A DNA stretch of 64,000 nucleotides from Neobacillus paridis (GCF_016765675.1 NZ_JAESWB010000362.1:62001-126000), one strand, 5' to 3'. Shown: positions 32,327-41,806, numbered from the stretch's first letter. Numbers and translations: made by a program. The notes: a model not told the origin generated them from the sequence alone.

Positions 32327-33313
32327 TCAATTCACACCTTCCTTACTATAGAGCCAGCATCTTGCAAAGTGATGATCTGAGATTTGATAATGGTCAGGGG
32401 GCTGGTTATAGCACTTTTCTGTTGCATGAGGACAACGCGGGGCAAAACGGCAGCCGCTTGGAAACTCCTCAGGGGACGGGACCGACCCTGGGATTGCGTC
32501 AAGTCTACTAATATTTTCTTCAAGACTTGGGATTGAATTCAGTAGTCCGATTGTATATGGATGCTTTGCTTCATTAAAAATATCAGCAGCTTGGCCTTCC
32601 TCAACAACGGTTCCAGCATACATCACCATCACACGGTCACACACCTCGGCAACAACCGCTAAGTCATGGGTAATCAACATGACCGCAGTATTGAATTCCT
32701 GTTGTAGAGACTTAATCAGTTCAAGAATTTGGGCCTGAATGGTAACATCTAACGCGGTAGTCGGCTCATCGGCGATTAACAGCTTGGGATTACACGATAA
32801 CGCCATTGCAATCATGATCCTTTGCCTCATCCCACCTGAAAGCTGATGGGGATATTCATCAATAATTTTCTCAGCGCGTGGTATTCCAACCTTTTTTAGC
32901 ATAGAAATAATGATTTCCTCGGCCGCTTTCTTTGATAGCTGCGGTTCATGGGCCCGTATCATTTCAACCATCTGGTAGCCAATTGTCAGTACTGGATTTA
33001 AGGATGACATCGGATCTTGGAAAATCATAGCAATTTCCTTGCCTCTAATATTGCGGAACTCTCTCTCGGAAATACCGACCAAGGATCTGCCATTATATTG
33101 AATCGTGCTCTGCTCGCTAATTCGACTATAATTGTCTGGTAAAAGTCCCATGATCGAAAGGGAAGTAACACTTTTACCGCAGCCTGACTCACCGACAATT
33201 CCCAATGTTTCTCCAGGATTCACATGAAATGTAACCCCGCTGACTGTTGAAACATATTCTTTTTTCTTTTTGAATAAAATCTCCAAATCTTCTACTTGTA
33301 ATAGTGCTGACAT
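32327..33313 (-). CDS. Dipeptide/oligopeptide ABC transporter ATPase, DppD/OppD type
   Basis: 328 residues. Walker A GESGCGKSVTSLS near residue 40, FQDPMSSLNPVLT near 95, signature LSGGMRQRIMIAMAL near 155, Walker B LLIADEPTTALD near 180, and the cysteine-containing end CRFAPRCPHATEKC. It pairs with the DppF-type ATPase whose start lies right at its stop codon. Confidence 0.88.
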   Translation of the reverse strand: MSALLQVEDLEILFKKKKEYVSTVSGVTFHVNPGETLGIVGESGCGKSVTSLSIMGLLPDNYSRISEQSTIQYNGRSLVGISEREFRNIRGKEIAMIFQDPMSSLNPVLTIGYQMVEMIRAHEPQLSKKAAEEIIISMLKKVGIPRAEKIIDEYPHQLSGGMRQRIMIAMALSCNPKLLIADEPTTALDVTIQAQILELIKSLQQEFNTAVMLITHDLAVVAEVCDRVMVMYAGTVVEEGQAADIFNEAKHPYTIGLLNSIPSLEENISRLDAIPGSVPSPEEFPSGCRFAPRCPHATEKCYNQPPDHYQISDHHFARCWLYSKEGVN

Positions 33314-33318
33314 CGGCC

Positions 33319-34209
33319 TCAGTCCTCTCGGCTTACTAGTCTCTCCATGAACTCTACTACTTTTCGGTCAATCCAGCCTTGCTCTTGAATGCGTTCATCA
33401 AAGTTCTCAATTAAATGGAATGAATTCAGCGCCTCAAAAAACACAGTTTCTGACACTTGCTCATCGTTAAGGTATTGTAATGAAATTAAGTGCTGAAGCA
33501 GTTCCTCCTTTAAATCTCCTTCGACTTTTAAAATATCTTCAGGATTTGATTTCTTGAAATACAGCGCATGAAGATTGAGGAGGCGCTCTAATTCTAGGCA
33601 AGGACTAGTGTGGTCATCAACGCGGAGGTCAATGTATCGATCATCGTAACCTCCATATCCGCCATTTTCCTTTACGACTAAAAGGCCTGCTGATTGTTTA
33701 CCACGGCTATCCCCGCCGGCTTCCTCTCCGGCTTGTAGTGCCTTCACCAATCGTTCTGCTAAATCGCCTGAAGTATGTTGGAATGTTTCGGCCATTGCTT
33801 TGACCACATTTTCCCCAGTCAAGATATTACCTTGACAGGCAAAATTCTCACCGGCAATACCGCCGGCCCACTCAAAACAATCGGATCCGGTAAAGGTAGC
33901 ACTTCTTCCTTTTACGTCAACCATCCCTACCTGTCTTGATTCCTTCATCCCGTCATCTGCTGTTAGGAAATCAATAACCTCTTGTGGGCTTTTTCCTTCT
34001 GCCATTAATTCGAGCCCATTTTTTCCATAACCGACATTGACCCAGGACTGTGTTGCGATTGCCCCTACTCCGGCTTTTGCCCAAGGAACAAGTGCCCCAG
34101 CTGCTAAGAATTTAGAAGCAACGGCAACCCCAAGCTCACCTGTTTGCGGGTCAAAGCCTACAATGGAAAACGTATTAACAAAATCCTTTGGAATTCTCTT
34201 CTGATTCAT
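33319..34209 (-). CDS. DUF1028 protein, Ntn-hydrolase-like, inside a peptide transporter operon
   Basis: 296 residues. The N-terminal core FSIVGFDPQTGELGVAVASK resembles the start of Ntn-hydrolase folds, followed by ATQSWVNVGYGKNGLELM, CQGNILTG near 148 and GKQSAGLLVVKENGGYGGYDDRYIDLRVDDH near 195-225, all DUF1028 marks. A C-terminal helical extension of about 75 residues follows. Function is not established; family members are predicted amide hydrolases or threonine-protease relatives. Its position between the permease DppC gene (gap about 15 bases) and the ATPase DppD gene (gap 5) suggests it processes the imported compound in the cytosol. I prefer ATG 34209, nine bases after AAGGG; another ATG lies at 34218. 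Confidence 0.82.
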   Translation of the reverse strand: MNQKRIPKDFVNTFSIVGFDPQTGELGVAVASKFLAAGALVPWAKAGVGAIATQSWVNVGYGKNGLELMAEGKSPQEVIDFLTADDGMKESRQVGMVDVKGRSATFTGSDCFEWAGGIAGENFACQGNILTGENVVKAMAETFQHTSGDLAERLVKALQAGEEAGGDSRGKQSAGLLVVKENGGYGGYDDRYIDLRVDDHTSPCLELERLLNLHALYFKKSNPEDILKVEGDLKEELLQHLISLQYLNDEQVSETVFFEALNSFHLIENFDERIQEQGWIDRKVVEFMERLVSRED

Positions 34210-34224
34210 CACTATCATCCCTTC

Positions 34225-35145
34225 TTATTTTGATTTCGGATCAAGCGCATCTCTTAATCCATCCCCTACTAAATTCAAGGAAAGTACCACCAAGAAAATA
34301 GCTAAGCCCGGAAGAAGGCTTTCGTGTGGTGCCACACGAATATATTTCTGTCCTTCACTTAACATTACTCCCCATTCAGCTAATGGAGGCTGAGCCCCCA
34401 GTCCGAGAAAGCTCATCCCAGATGCAGCTAGAATCATCCAGCCAACATCCAAGCTGGCAGCCACAATCAATGGCGGTAAACAATTTGGAAAAATATGTCG
34501 AACAATAATATGCCAATGACCGGCCCCTAGTGCCCGCTGTGCAAGGACAAATTCCATATTGCGATACATCAGTGTGCTGCTGCGGACGATTCTGGCATAG
34601 TAGGGAATCCCAACGATACTGACCGCAATCATCGTATTTAATAATCCGGGGCCAAGAGCAGCAATAATTGCAATCGCTAATAACACATATGGAAATGCCA
34701 TTAATATATCCATAAAACGCATGATTACTGTATCAAAAAAACGCTGAAAGTAACCGGCAACTAAACCTAAAATTGTCCCGAAAACAAGCGCAATTCCGAC
34801 AGCAATAAAGCCAATGACAACAGAAACCCTTCCTCCCCAAATAAGCCTGCTTAACATATCACGGCCAAGGTGATCCGTACCTAACATATTTCCCGGTGTC
34901 CCAATTGGCTGCAGCCGTTTTGCCAAATTTACCTCAACTGGATTTTGCAGAGGTAACACTGGAGCTAGCAAAAATAAGCAGAGAAATAAAAACAGCAGCA
35001 CAAAGCCAACCATCGAGGCTTTATCTCTAATAATTTTTTTACAGGCAATTTTCCAAGGACCGTCCGCTCTCTTTCCCCTTTTTCCCTCCATTACAACAGT
35101 TGGATTTAGCACCTTTTCTTGTTCATTCTGTAATTGTGGTTTCAT
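34225..35145 (-). CDS. Dipeptide ABC transporter permease, DppC type
   Basis: 306 residues, six membrane helices: ASMVGFVLLFLFLCLFLLAP near residue 40 precedes LGTDHLGRDMLSRLIWGGRVS near 95, the DppC hallmark. The ATPase-contact EAA loop is in VLAQRALGAGHWHIIVRHIF near 205. The end GDGLRDALDPKSK is typical. It follows the DppB-type gene by 11 bases. Confidence 0.9.
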   Translation of the reverse strand: MKPQLQNEQEKVLNPTVVMEGKRGKRADGPWKIACKKIIRDKASMVGFVLLFLFLCLFLLAPVLPLQNPVEVNLAKRLQPIGTPGNMLGTDHLGRDMLSRLIWGGRVSVVIGFIAVGIALVFGTILGLVAGYFQRFFDTVIMRFMDILMAFPYVLLAIAIIAALGPGLLNTMIAVSIVGIPYYARIVRSSTLMYRNMEFVLAQRALGAGHWHIIVRHIFPNCLPPLIVAASLDVGWMILAASGMSFLGLGAQPPLAEWGVMLSEGQKYIRVAPHESLLPGLAIFLVVLSLNLVGDGLRDALDPKSK

Positions 35146-35156
35146 TTTATCACCGC

Positions 35157-36104
35157 CTATTGGTAAGAAATTCGTGGGTCGAGAATGGCATAAAGGATAT
35201 CAACAATTAAATTTACGATGACGTACGTTGTTGCCACGAACAGAATAACTCCTTGAACAAGCGGGAAATCCCTCGCCAGAATCCCATTCACCATTAACGT
35301 CCCGATGCCAGGCCAGGCAAAAACCATTTCCACCAAAACAGCCCCTGCCAATAGGAAGCCAATCTGCATTCCCAGTACCGTTAATACAGGAATGAAAGCA
35401 TTTTTTAATGCATGAATATAGATGACCCGCCTTTCATTGATCCCTTTTGAACGAGCCGTACGAATATAATCCTGTTCGAAGACTTCTAGCATACTAGATC
35501 TAGTCATTCGGGCAATCACGGCCCCTGCCCCTGCTGATAGAGCAAGCGATGGAAGGACTAGATGTAGGAATAGATCCATCAAACCCGTTTGACCCGGTGA
35601 ATACATTCCCGAGATTGGAAATAACTGAAGCTTTAACCCAAACACAATTTGCAAAATAATTCCTAGCCAGAATACCGGAAGGCAAAAACCCACGAGCACA
35701 AACAGCATTAAGCTACGGTCCGTCCAGGAAAATTTTCTATATGCGGAGATAATTCCCGAACCAATCCCAATTGCTGTGGCAATTAGAATACTACAAAGGG
35801 TCAGGAGTAAAGTTGCTCCGAAACGGTCTGCAACTAACGGCAGGACCTCCATCTTTAATTGCAGAGAGCGCCCCCAATCACCTGTTAAGACATTGCTAAT
35901 CCACGTAAAGTACTGAACATATAGAGGCTGATCCAAACCGAGTTCGGCATTCAGTTTTGCAATTGATTCAGTTGTTGCCTTTGGGCCAAGCATAATTTTG
36001 GCTGGGTCACCAGGCGACAAATGCATAATCATAAATACCAGAATCGTTACTCCGATAAGTACGGGTATTAATCCCCAAATTCTTCGCAATATATAAGAAG
36101 CCAC
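35157..36104 (-). CDS. Dipeptide ABC transporter permease, DppB type
   Basis: 315 residues, six helices. It starts MASYILRRIWGLIPVLIGVT, with MHLSPGDPAKIMLGPKAT near 28 and the EAA loop DYIRTARSKGINERRVIYIH near 210; the end is ILDPRISYQ. The start is GTG 36104 with AGAGGTG upstream. A hairpin separates it from the substrate-binding protein gene. Confidence 0.9.
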   Translation of the reverse strand: MASYILRRIWGLIPVLIGVTILVFMIMHLSPGDPAKIMLGPKATTESIAKLNAELGLDQPLYVQYFTWISNVLTGDWGRSLQLKMEVLPLVADRFGATLLLTLCSILIATAIGIGSGIISAYRKFSWTDRSLMLFVLVGFCLPVFWLGIILQIVFGLKLQLFPISGMYSPGQTGLMDLFLHLVLPSLALSAGAGAVIARMTRSSMLEVFEQDYIRTARSKGINERRVIYIHALKNAFIPVLTVLGMQIGFLLAGAVLVEMVFAWPGIGTLMVNGILARDFPLVQGVILFVATTYVIVNLIVDILYAILDPRISYQ

Positions 36105-36132
36105 TACCTACACCTCTTTTCATTTAAATTGA

Positions 36133-36158
36133 TAAAGAGGAGTTTATCTCCTCTTTAT
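36133..36158 (-). terminator. Intercistronic hairpin between binding protein and permease genes
   Basis: AAAGAGGAG (36134-36142) pairs with CTCCTCTTT (36149-36157), with only a short T-rich tail on the minus strand. Such partial terminators commonly keep binding-protein mRNA above permease mRNA. Confidence 0.65.
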
Positions 36159-36167
36159 TTACCAAAT

Positions 36168-37754
36168 TTATTGAACTTCTACATTTGCAAAACGGAACAC
36201 TCCGGTTGGGTGAAGTTTAAAGTTTTTAATCTTCTTACCTGCCACAACAATTTGTTTTTCGGAGTCTATCACTACCCATGGTGCGTCTTTCATAATAATT
36301 TCCTGAGCTTTTTCATACATTTTTGTTCGCTCGCCTTTATCCTCGGTCACTCGGGCATCATTTAATAATTGATCGACTTCTTTATTTTTATAATAGGCAT
36401 CATTAAATCCAGCCGTTGGCCATTGCTGACTGCTAAAGAGAATATAAAGGAAATTATCCGGGTCTCCGTTATCACCAATCCAGGACATTTGGTGCATATC
36501 CATCTCATTTTCAGCGACTGGGACAAATACTTTATCGAGATAGGCACCCCATTCGATGGTTTGGATTTTCACTTCAATACCCACTTTTGCCAGGTCAGAT
36601 TGGATAGCAGCAGCCATCGCCTGTGGCTGTTGCATACCAGAACCAGACTCTGGAACCCAATACGTCACTTTCAGTCCATCCTTGTAGCCTGCCTCTGATA
36701 ACAGCTGTTTCGCCTTTTCCGGATTATACTCATAGTTTTTCAGCTCTGCGTTATGACCCCAAACAGTGGATGGAAGAACGGTATTGGCCACCTCACCAGT
36801 TCCTTTTAAAATATCCTTTACAATTGATTCTTTATTAATAGCATAGTTAACTGCTTGACGTACCCTTATATCATTAAATGGCTTCTTTTGTGTATTAAAG
36901 GCTGTCCACCAAAGATGCATACCAGCCTGCTCAATGACTTGGAAGTTATCATCAGCACGAAGGCGGCTAAGGTCATCTGGAGGAATATTGACAATCATAT
37001 CAATGTTACCTGATTCAAGTTCAGCCAAGCGAGTTTGTGGATCAGTGATTGGCTTAAAAATTAAGGTGTTAACCTTTGCTTTCCCATTAAAATAATCTTT
37101 GTTTTTCTTTAATACAATTTCTACTCCTGGGTTCCAACTTGAAAATTTATAAGGTCCTGTTCCCACAGGATGTTTGGTAAAATCGGCACCATATTTTTTT
37201 ACGGCTGCCGGACTGACGATACTAGCTGCATGCATAGCCAAATTACCTAAAAATGGCGCAAACCTCTCTTTCAAGGTAATTTTCACCGTGTAATCGTCAA
37301 CAACTTCAACCTTTTTAACCATTCCAAAGGTAAAGTCTGCATAAGCAAATTGTCCTGTATTATGATAAGGATGTTTAGGGTCGATTTGTCGATCAATGCT
37401 AAATTTCACAGCATCAGCATTGAAATCTGTGCCATCATGAAATTTGACACCCTTTTTTAAATAAAACGTATAGACAAGTCCATTGTCTGACACATCCCAT
37501 TTCTCAGCTAAGTCTGGCTCAATTTCTGTGCTTTCATCCTTAAACTGGACAAGCTGATCATAAATTTCCATGGCAGCACGACTAGAGTTATAATCTGATA
37601 TTTGATGGGCATCTAAGGAAGTTGGTTCAGCTTCCAGTCCAATCACAATTTGGCTATTTCCACTTTTCTCCTGATCAGACGTTTTCGATGAACAAGCACC
37701 AAGTATCATTATTGCTGCAATCAATGTACCCATGAGCAATTTGTTAATCTTCAT
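36168..37754 (-). CDS. Peptide ABC transporter substrate-binding lipoprotein (DppA/OppA family 5)
   Basis: 528 residues. A signal peptide MKINKLLMGTLIAAIMILG leads to the lipobox LGAC, so the mature protein is lipid-anchored outside the membrane. Family 5 marks include EIYDQLVQFKDESTEIEPDLAEKW split near 70-95, VYTFYLKKGVKFHDGTDFNA near 112 and PVGTGPYKFSSWNPG near 195. I start at ATG 37754, six bases after the G-rich RBS; the frame is open further upstream but without support. It is the most promoter-proximal transporter gene. Confidence 0.88.
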   Translation of the reverse strand: MKINKLLMGTLIAAIMILGACSSKTSDQEKSGNSQIVIGLEAEPTSLDAHQISDYNSSRAAMEIYDQLVQFKDESTEIEPDLAEKWDVSDNGLVYTFYLKKGVKFHDGTDFNADAVKFSIDRQIDPKHPYHNTGQFAYADFTFGMVKKVEVVDDYTVKITLKERFAPFLGNLAMHAASIVSPAAVKKYGADFTKHPVGTGPYKFSSWNPGVEIVLKKNKDYFNGKAKVNTLIFKPITDPQTRLAELESGNIDMIVNIPPDDLSRLRADDNFQVIEQAGMHLWWTAFNTQKKPFNDIRVRQAVNYAINKESIVKDILKGTGEVANTVLPSTVWGHNAELKNYEYNPEKAKQLLSEAGYKDGLKVTYWVPESGSGMQQPQAMAAAIQSDLAKVGIEVKIQTIEWGAYLDKVFVPVAENEMDMHQMSWIGDNGDPDNFLYILFSSQQWPTAGFNDAYYKNKEVDQLLNDARVTEDKGERTKMYEKAQEIIMKDAPWVVIDSEKQIVVAGKKIKNFKLHPTGVFRFANVEVQ

Positions 37755-37796
37755 CTTCATTCCCCCTTCATACGAAAGTCCTAATACTTTTATTAT

Positions 37797-37838
37797 AAAA
37801 AAAAGCCTCAACAATTTTTTAAACAATTGTTCAGACTT
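37797..37838 (-). terminator. Terminator between the membrane protein and binding protein genes
   Basis: On the minus strand AGTCTGAACAATTG pairs with CAATTGTTGAGGCT-type bases (37803-37836) and is followed by eight T. It separates the two-component/membrane protein unit from the transporter operon, which therefore probably has its own promoter in the 40 bases that follow. Confidence 0.7.
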
Positions 37839-38871
37839 TTTTAAATATTATTACTTGTATTCCAGTCATGATAAAACTGATTATAGCAGTGATACCAATG
37901 ATTAATCCGAAAGTAACATACACATAAAGGAGACTTATATTTTTATATAATAAAACAATGGAAATAAAGCTGGATACGATTAACAACATCCCTGGAATCC
38001 AATTCCGAATTTGGTCATCCTCCTTCCCCTTTTTGAAATGAATTGTAATCGCCGACAATAGCGATAATCCATATAAGCTCATACAGACAAGATGAAAAAT
38101 AGGAGACGAGGACTTCTTTTCAATTAAATAGAGAAGAACTGCATTAGGATTTTCAAGATCAAAATTTTGTGTAGCGGCAACAATGGTCATGGTCGAAAAT
38201 GACAGGATCAGTGTTGTAAAAATGCCGATGGCCACTAACAATTTGCGAATACCTTTGCCCATCTGAGGCCCAGCAAATCTTTTGAGTGTGGGCAGCTGCC
38301 AATATAATTTTCCGCTAAAAATCACCAGACAAATAAAGAAATAGCTGAGATAGTTTTGTTGATTTAGATGCAGTACATAGGGATGATAATGTAAAAGATT
38401 ATGATAAACGGTTTCAAGGCCTTCCTGCAGGTAAATATAAATTGGGAGAAAAATGGCCAATCCAAACAGCAGGGATACATTACCAAAGAGCGCACCTTGT
38501 TTTAAAAAAGCCCAATTATTACAAAGCTGAATCACGATGAGTATCAATAACAAGTGAAGTAATAATGTCATATATACATTTAGTTGAACTAAGACTTGTA
38601 GAATGAAAGAGCCAATCAATAAATGAAGGAGCATAGCTCCCATATATGAAATGTAGGTAATCGCTTTTTTTAAGATAGTTGTACAAGTAGAAACGCTATT
38701 GGAATAAAGCAAGGGAATGTTCAGTAGGAAAGCTAATAATAGTGCGGTAGTAATCATTAATCCTGTCAATGCTCCTGATTGGAAGACCGCCTCTCCTATT
38801 AAGAAAATCATACTTGCTGACCCCCAACTGCCAAGTAAAAATGTAATACTTAACGGTTTTTTCTCGATCAT
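37831..38871 (-). CDS. Polytopic membrane protein of unknown function next to a two-component system
   Basis: 346 residues, about ten hydrophobic helices and almost no soluble domain; it begins MIEKKPLSITFLLGSWGSAS. One charged cytosolic loop (HFKKGKEDDQIRNW near residue 283) lies before the last two helices. I recognise no transporter or enzyme signature with certainty; the early GSWGSASMIFLIGEAVFQSG stretch is faintly like secondary transporters. It lies 10 bases behind the response regulator gene. Because the partner histidine kinase has a single helix and no outer sensing domain, this protein could be its sensor. That is inference. Confidence 0.65.
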   Translation of the reverse strand: MIEKKPLSITFLLGSWGSASMIFLIGEAVFQSGALTGLMITTALLLAFLLNIPLLYSNSVSTCTTILKKAITYISYMGAMLLHLLIGSFILQVLVQLNVYMTLLLHLLLILIVIQLCNNWAFLKQGALFGNVSLLFGLAIFLPIYIYLQEGLETVYHNLLHYHPYVLHLNQQNYLSYFFICLVIFSGKLYWQLPTLKRFAGPQMGKGIRKLLVAIGIFTTLILSFSTMTIVAATQNFDLENPNAVLLYLIEKKSSSPIFHLVCMSLYGLSLLSAITIHFKKGKEDDQIRNWIPGMLLIVSSFISIVLLYKNISLLYVYVTFGLIIGITAIISFIMTGIQVIIFKKV

Positions 38872-38881
38872 AGCTATCTCC

Positions 38882-39607
38882 TTAGTCTACAGGCAAAGCG
38901 GACTGCTTAAATTTCATTGGAGTGGTCTGAGTTAGCCTCTTAAAGGTGGTGCTAAAATAGTGCTGACTGTTAAACCCACATTCCTCAGCAATTCGCTGTA
39001 TGCTCCAAGACTTTTGTTTTAATAATAAATATTTCGCCATTTCAACACGATAATGGAGCAGGTAATCAGAAAATGGAACACCTACCTCTTCACTAAATAA
39101 GCGTGACAGATAATTTGAATTTATATGTAACTCATCGGCAATATTTGCCAATTTTAGTGGTTGATGATATCGTTCCTTTACAATTGCAAGTACGTTTTGG
39201 ATCATTTCCGAACCAATCATATATTCAGGATGATTCTCAATATAGTCTTTTAACACTTTGATAAGTTCACTTTCAATGATAGGTTTTACGATAAAGTCAA
39301 CTGCCTTTAACGTGAGCGATCTTTTCGCATATTCAAACTCCTGCAACGCCGAAACAACAACAATGTCCATGTCCGGCATGATTGTTTTCATTTGCGCGGC
39401 AACATCCAGGCCATTTTTTCCTGGGAGTTTGATATCAACAAGTGCTAATTGCAAGGGCTTACCTTTATTCTTTAGCCTTTGCACAAGCGCTACCGCTTCA
39501 GAACCATTGAGGCATTTTTCAATATCCCATGAAGGAAAATGAAGATGAATTAGAAATTCCAGCTGTTCCAGTTCAATGGGTTCATCATCTAAGAGCAATA
39601 GATTCAC
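38882..39607 (-). CDS. Response regulator with AraC-type DNA-binding domain (YesN-like)
   Basis: 241 residues. The receiver domain has the acid pair LLDDEP at 6-9, the phospho-aspartate in LALVDIKLPGKNG near 57 and the lysine in DFIVKPI near 107. The C-terminal AraC domain has two helix-turn-helix units: LANIADELHINSNYLSRLF and IQRIAEECGFNSQHYFSTTF. Start is GTG 39607 with GGAGGAG upstream, overlapping the end of the kinase gene by 23 bases, so they are coupled. Its likely targets are the adjacent transporter operon and its own genes. Confidence 0.88.
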   Translation of the reverse strand: MNLLLLDDEPIELEQLEFLIHLHFPSWDIEKCLNGSEAVALVQRLKNKGKPLQLALVDIKLPGKNGLDVAAQMKTIMPDMDIVVVSALQEFEYAKRSLTLKAVDFIVKPIIESELIKVLKDYIENHPEYMIGSEMIQNVLAIVKERYHQPLKLANIADELHINSNYLSRLFSEEVGVPFSDYLLHYRVEMAKYLLLKQKSWSIQRIAEECGFNSQHYFSTTFKRLTQTTPMKFKQSALPVD

Positions 39608-40373
39608 TTGACATCTCCTCCATTTTATAGATTAATGGTAACACAATAGAAACGGAGCCACCCTTGCCTAACTTCACTGTAATGGATGCATTTTCACCGA
39701 ATATCAGCTGAAGCCGCTTCTTAATATTTTTCATTCCAACTCCCGCTTGGTCGTCAATAAATGGGTCAAGCTGAAATCCCGGACCGTTGTCCTTTACACT
39801 TATCTGAATCTTTCTCTTTTGAATTTTTTTGATCGTGATCTCTAATATAGCTTCTCTCTCAATCATTTCTATCCCATGCTTAAAGGCATTTTCTGCTAAT
39901 GATTGTAGCAAGTAAGGAATTATTAAGGCCTGATTAAGGTCCTGATCTAGCTGCCAAATAATTTTCAAGCGGTCGCCAAACCTAAGTTTCTGGATTTCAA
40001 GATAGTACTTTGTATGTGTTACTTCCTTCTCCAATGGACAGAGAAGCTCTTTATTCATATATTTCGTTCTAATAAATAACACTAGATATTCAAATGACTT
40101 GGTCAAAGTTTCATATTTTTGTAGCCGAATAAGGCCATAAATAGAATTCAAGGCATTGAATAAAAAATGGGGTTGAATCTGCTGATTAAGCTGTAAATAC
40201 CGACTCGTCTCCAACTCCTTTTCTAATAATATTTGTTTATTTTGAACCTGCAATAGATATACACGCTTTTCCAGCATATTGTAGAAAATGAGTGCCACAA
40301 GCCCAATAACCGGACCTATAATACTGATAAGAATGATGAGAAAAAAACTTTCATATGATAGCACCCGTACCAT
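39585..40373 (-). CDS. LytS/YesM-type sensor histidine kinase
   Basis: 262 residues. One N-terminal membrane helix (FFLIILISIIGPVIGLVALI) then a coiled linker, the His_kinase motif QPHFLFNALNSIYGLI near residue 68 with the phospho-histidine, and an ATPase domain with ENAFKHGIEM and DNGPGF plus GVGMKNIKKRL. No extracellular sensor domain exists, so the signal must come through the membrane or a partner protein. The ATG at 40373 has a poorly spaced RBS; a GTG nine bases later is also possible. Confidence 0.85.
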   Translation of the reverse strand: MVRVLSYESFFLIILISIIGPVIGLVALIFYNMLEKRVYLLQVQNKQILLEKELETSRYLQLNQQIQPHFLFNALNSIYGLIRLQKYETLTKSFEYLVLFIRTKYMNKELLCPLEKEVTHTKYYLEIQKLRFGDRLKIIWQLDQDLNQALIIPYLLQSLAENAFKHGIEMIEREAILEITIKKIQKRKIQISVKDNGPGFQLDPFIDDQAGVGMKNIKKRLQLIFGENASITVKLGKGGSVSIVLPLIYKMEEMSSESIALR

Positions 40374-40625
40374 TCCTTGTTTTCTGAATTTTCTTATATC
40401 ATACCTGATATTTGTTTATAGTCAATATGTAAGTGGGCATGATTATCTATCTTGATAAACCTCCACTGCTAACGATCATGATAAATACGGTTTAAAAGTT
40501 TGTAATAGTTAAATTATATAAACAGGGGTTAATAGCTTTTAAAATTATTTAAAGGTTAGATAAGTAATTTTCATAATTTTAAGTTACTATTTAATAGAGT
40601 ACAATTTTAAATGAGGTGCATAAGT

Positions 40626-41531
40626 ATGGTTGAAACATTAGCCTGTGGCGAAGCGATTTATGCCTTTAGCAAGAGTAATACTCCGGTGAAAACGGTCGAG
40701 CCTGGTTCTACCATTACGATTGAAACATACGATTGCTTTCAAAACCAAATCCGCTCCAATGATACGGAGATTAACTCCATTGATTGGGAGCAGATTAATC
40801 CGGCTACCGGTCCGATTTTTGTAAAAGATGCTCTGCCGGGTGATGTCTTATCTGTTAAAATTGAAAAAATTGACCTAGCTAGCGAGGGTGTCATGACCGT
40901 AGGGCCAGGACTTGGCGTCATGGGCCATCGGTTAGAAAAATTCGAGGCAAAGATGATTCCAATTGTGGATGGAAAGGCAGTTTTTAATGACAAGCTGGCG
41001 ATTCCGCTTAATCCCATGATTGGCGTTATCGGCGTTGCTCCGGCCGGCGATCCGGTTTCTTGCGGGACACCTGGGGCTCACGGCGGCAACATGGATACGA
41101 AGCTCATTACTGAGGGGGCTACTCTCTACTTCCCAGTGTTTGCCGAGGGAGCCTTGTTCGCCTTGGGCGATTTGCATGCCGCTATGGGGGACGGCGAAGT
41201 GGGCGTGTCCGGTATTGAAATCCCCGGGAGCGTCACCGTCACTTTGAATGTCATTAAAGGGAGCTCGCTGCGGCATCCGCTGCTCGTAAATGAGGAAGGG
41301 ATTGCGGTGATTGTATCCGCCGAGACACTGGATGAAGCTGCGAAAACTTCAGTGGAAGAAATGATTGATTTGCTTCAGCCGCATACGGACTTAAGCTTGA
41401 ACCATATTACCATGTTAATGAGCGCAGTCGGGCAAACACAAATTTCGCAAATTGTCGATCCACTGGTAACCGCCCGATTCTTTGTGCCTAAATCTGTGCT
41501 GGATGCGTATCGGGTTAAATTGTTTGAATAA
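40626..41531 (+). CDS. Acetamidase/formamidase family amidohydrolase
   Basis: 301 residues. The FmdA/AmdA signature GTPGAHGGNMDTKLI lies near residue 150, followed by LFALGDLHAAMGDGEVGVSGIEI split around 185, all typical of this beta-sandwich metalloenzyme family that releases ammonia from formamide or acetamide. I start at 40626 because GAGGTG lies seven bases upstream; the in-frame ATG at 40611 contains that RBS. It is monocistronic with a terminator directly after it. Confidence 0.86.
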   Translation: MVETLACGEAIYAFSKSNTPVKTVEPGSTITIETYDCFQNQIRSNDTEINSIDWEQINPATGPIFVKDALPGDVLSVKIEKIDLASEGVMTVGPGLGVMGHRLEKFEAKMIPIVDGKAVFNDKLAIPLNPMIGVIGVAPAGDPVSCGTPGAHGGNMDTKLITEGATLYFPVFAEGALFALGDLHAAMGDGEVGVSGIEIPGSVTVTLNVIKGSSLRHPLLVNEEGIAVIVSAETLDEAAKTSVEEMIDLLQPHTDLSLNHITMLMSAVGQTQISQIVDPLVTARFFVPKSVLDAYRVKLFE

Positions 41532-41538
41532 TAACGAT

Positions 41539-41598
41539 GGGCTGTCCAAAAAGTCATTGATTTTGACTTTTGGATGCCCTATTATTTGTATTTTTTCA
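41539..41598 (+). terminator. Terminator after the acetamidase gene
   Basis: GGGCTGTCCAAAAAGTCA (41539-41556) pairs with TGACTTTTGGATGCCC (41564-41579) and is followed by a T-rich tract. Confidence 0.75.
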
Positions 41599-41635
41599 AA
41601 AAAGCGCACAAAAAAAGCGCCTTTTCTAGTAAAAC

Positions 41636-41806
41636 CAAATGCTATATGGATTTCGAAATGATCTACAGCTGACCCTTGTCAAAGAGGGTTACAAAGTTCG
41701 AGTCTACGTACCCTTCGGCAACGACTGGTTCGACTATTTCATGCGCCGTCTAGCTGAAAGGCCACAAAACGTTGCCTTCGCTTTTAAAGGCTTTTTTGGT
41801 TCATAA
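41636..41806 (+). pseudogene. Proline dehydrogenase, C-terminal remnant (56 codons)
   Basis: The frame from 41636 reads QMLYGFRNDLQLTLVKEGY, then VRVYVPFGNDWFDYFMRRLA, then ERPQNVAFAFKGFF and a stop at 41804-41806. This is the conserved FAD-barrel end of Bacillus-type proline dehydrogenase (family length about 300), including the substrate-binding RRLAERP arginines. Everything upstream is missing: stop codons stand directly before 41636, and no start or RBS exists. The remnant lies 124 bases left of the direct repeat that opens the arginine block, so the break probably belongs to the same rearrangement. Confidence 0.85.
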
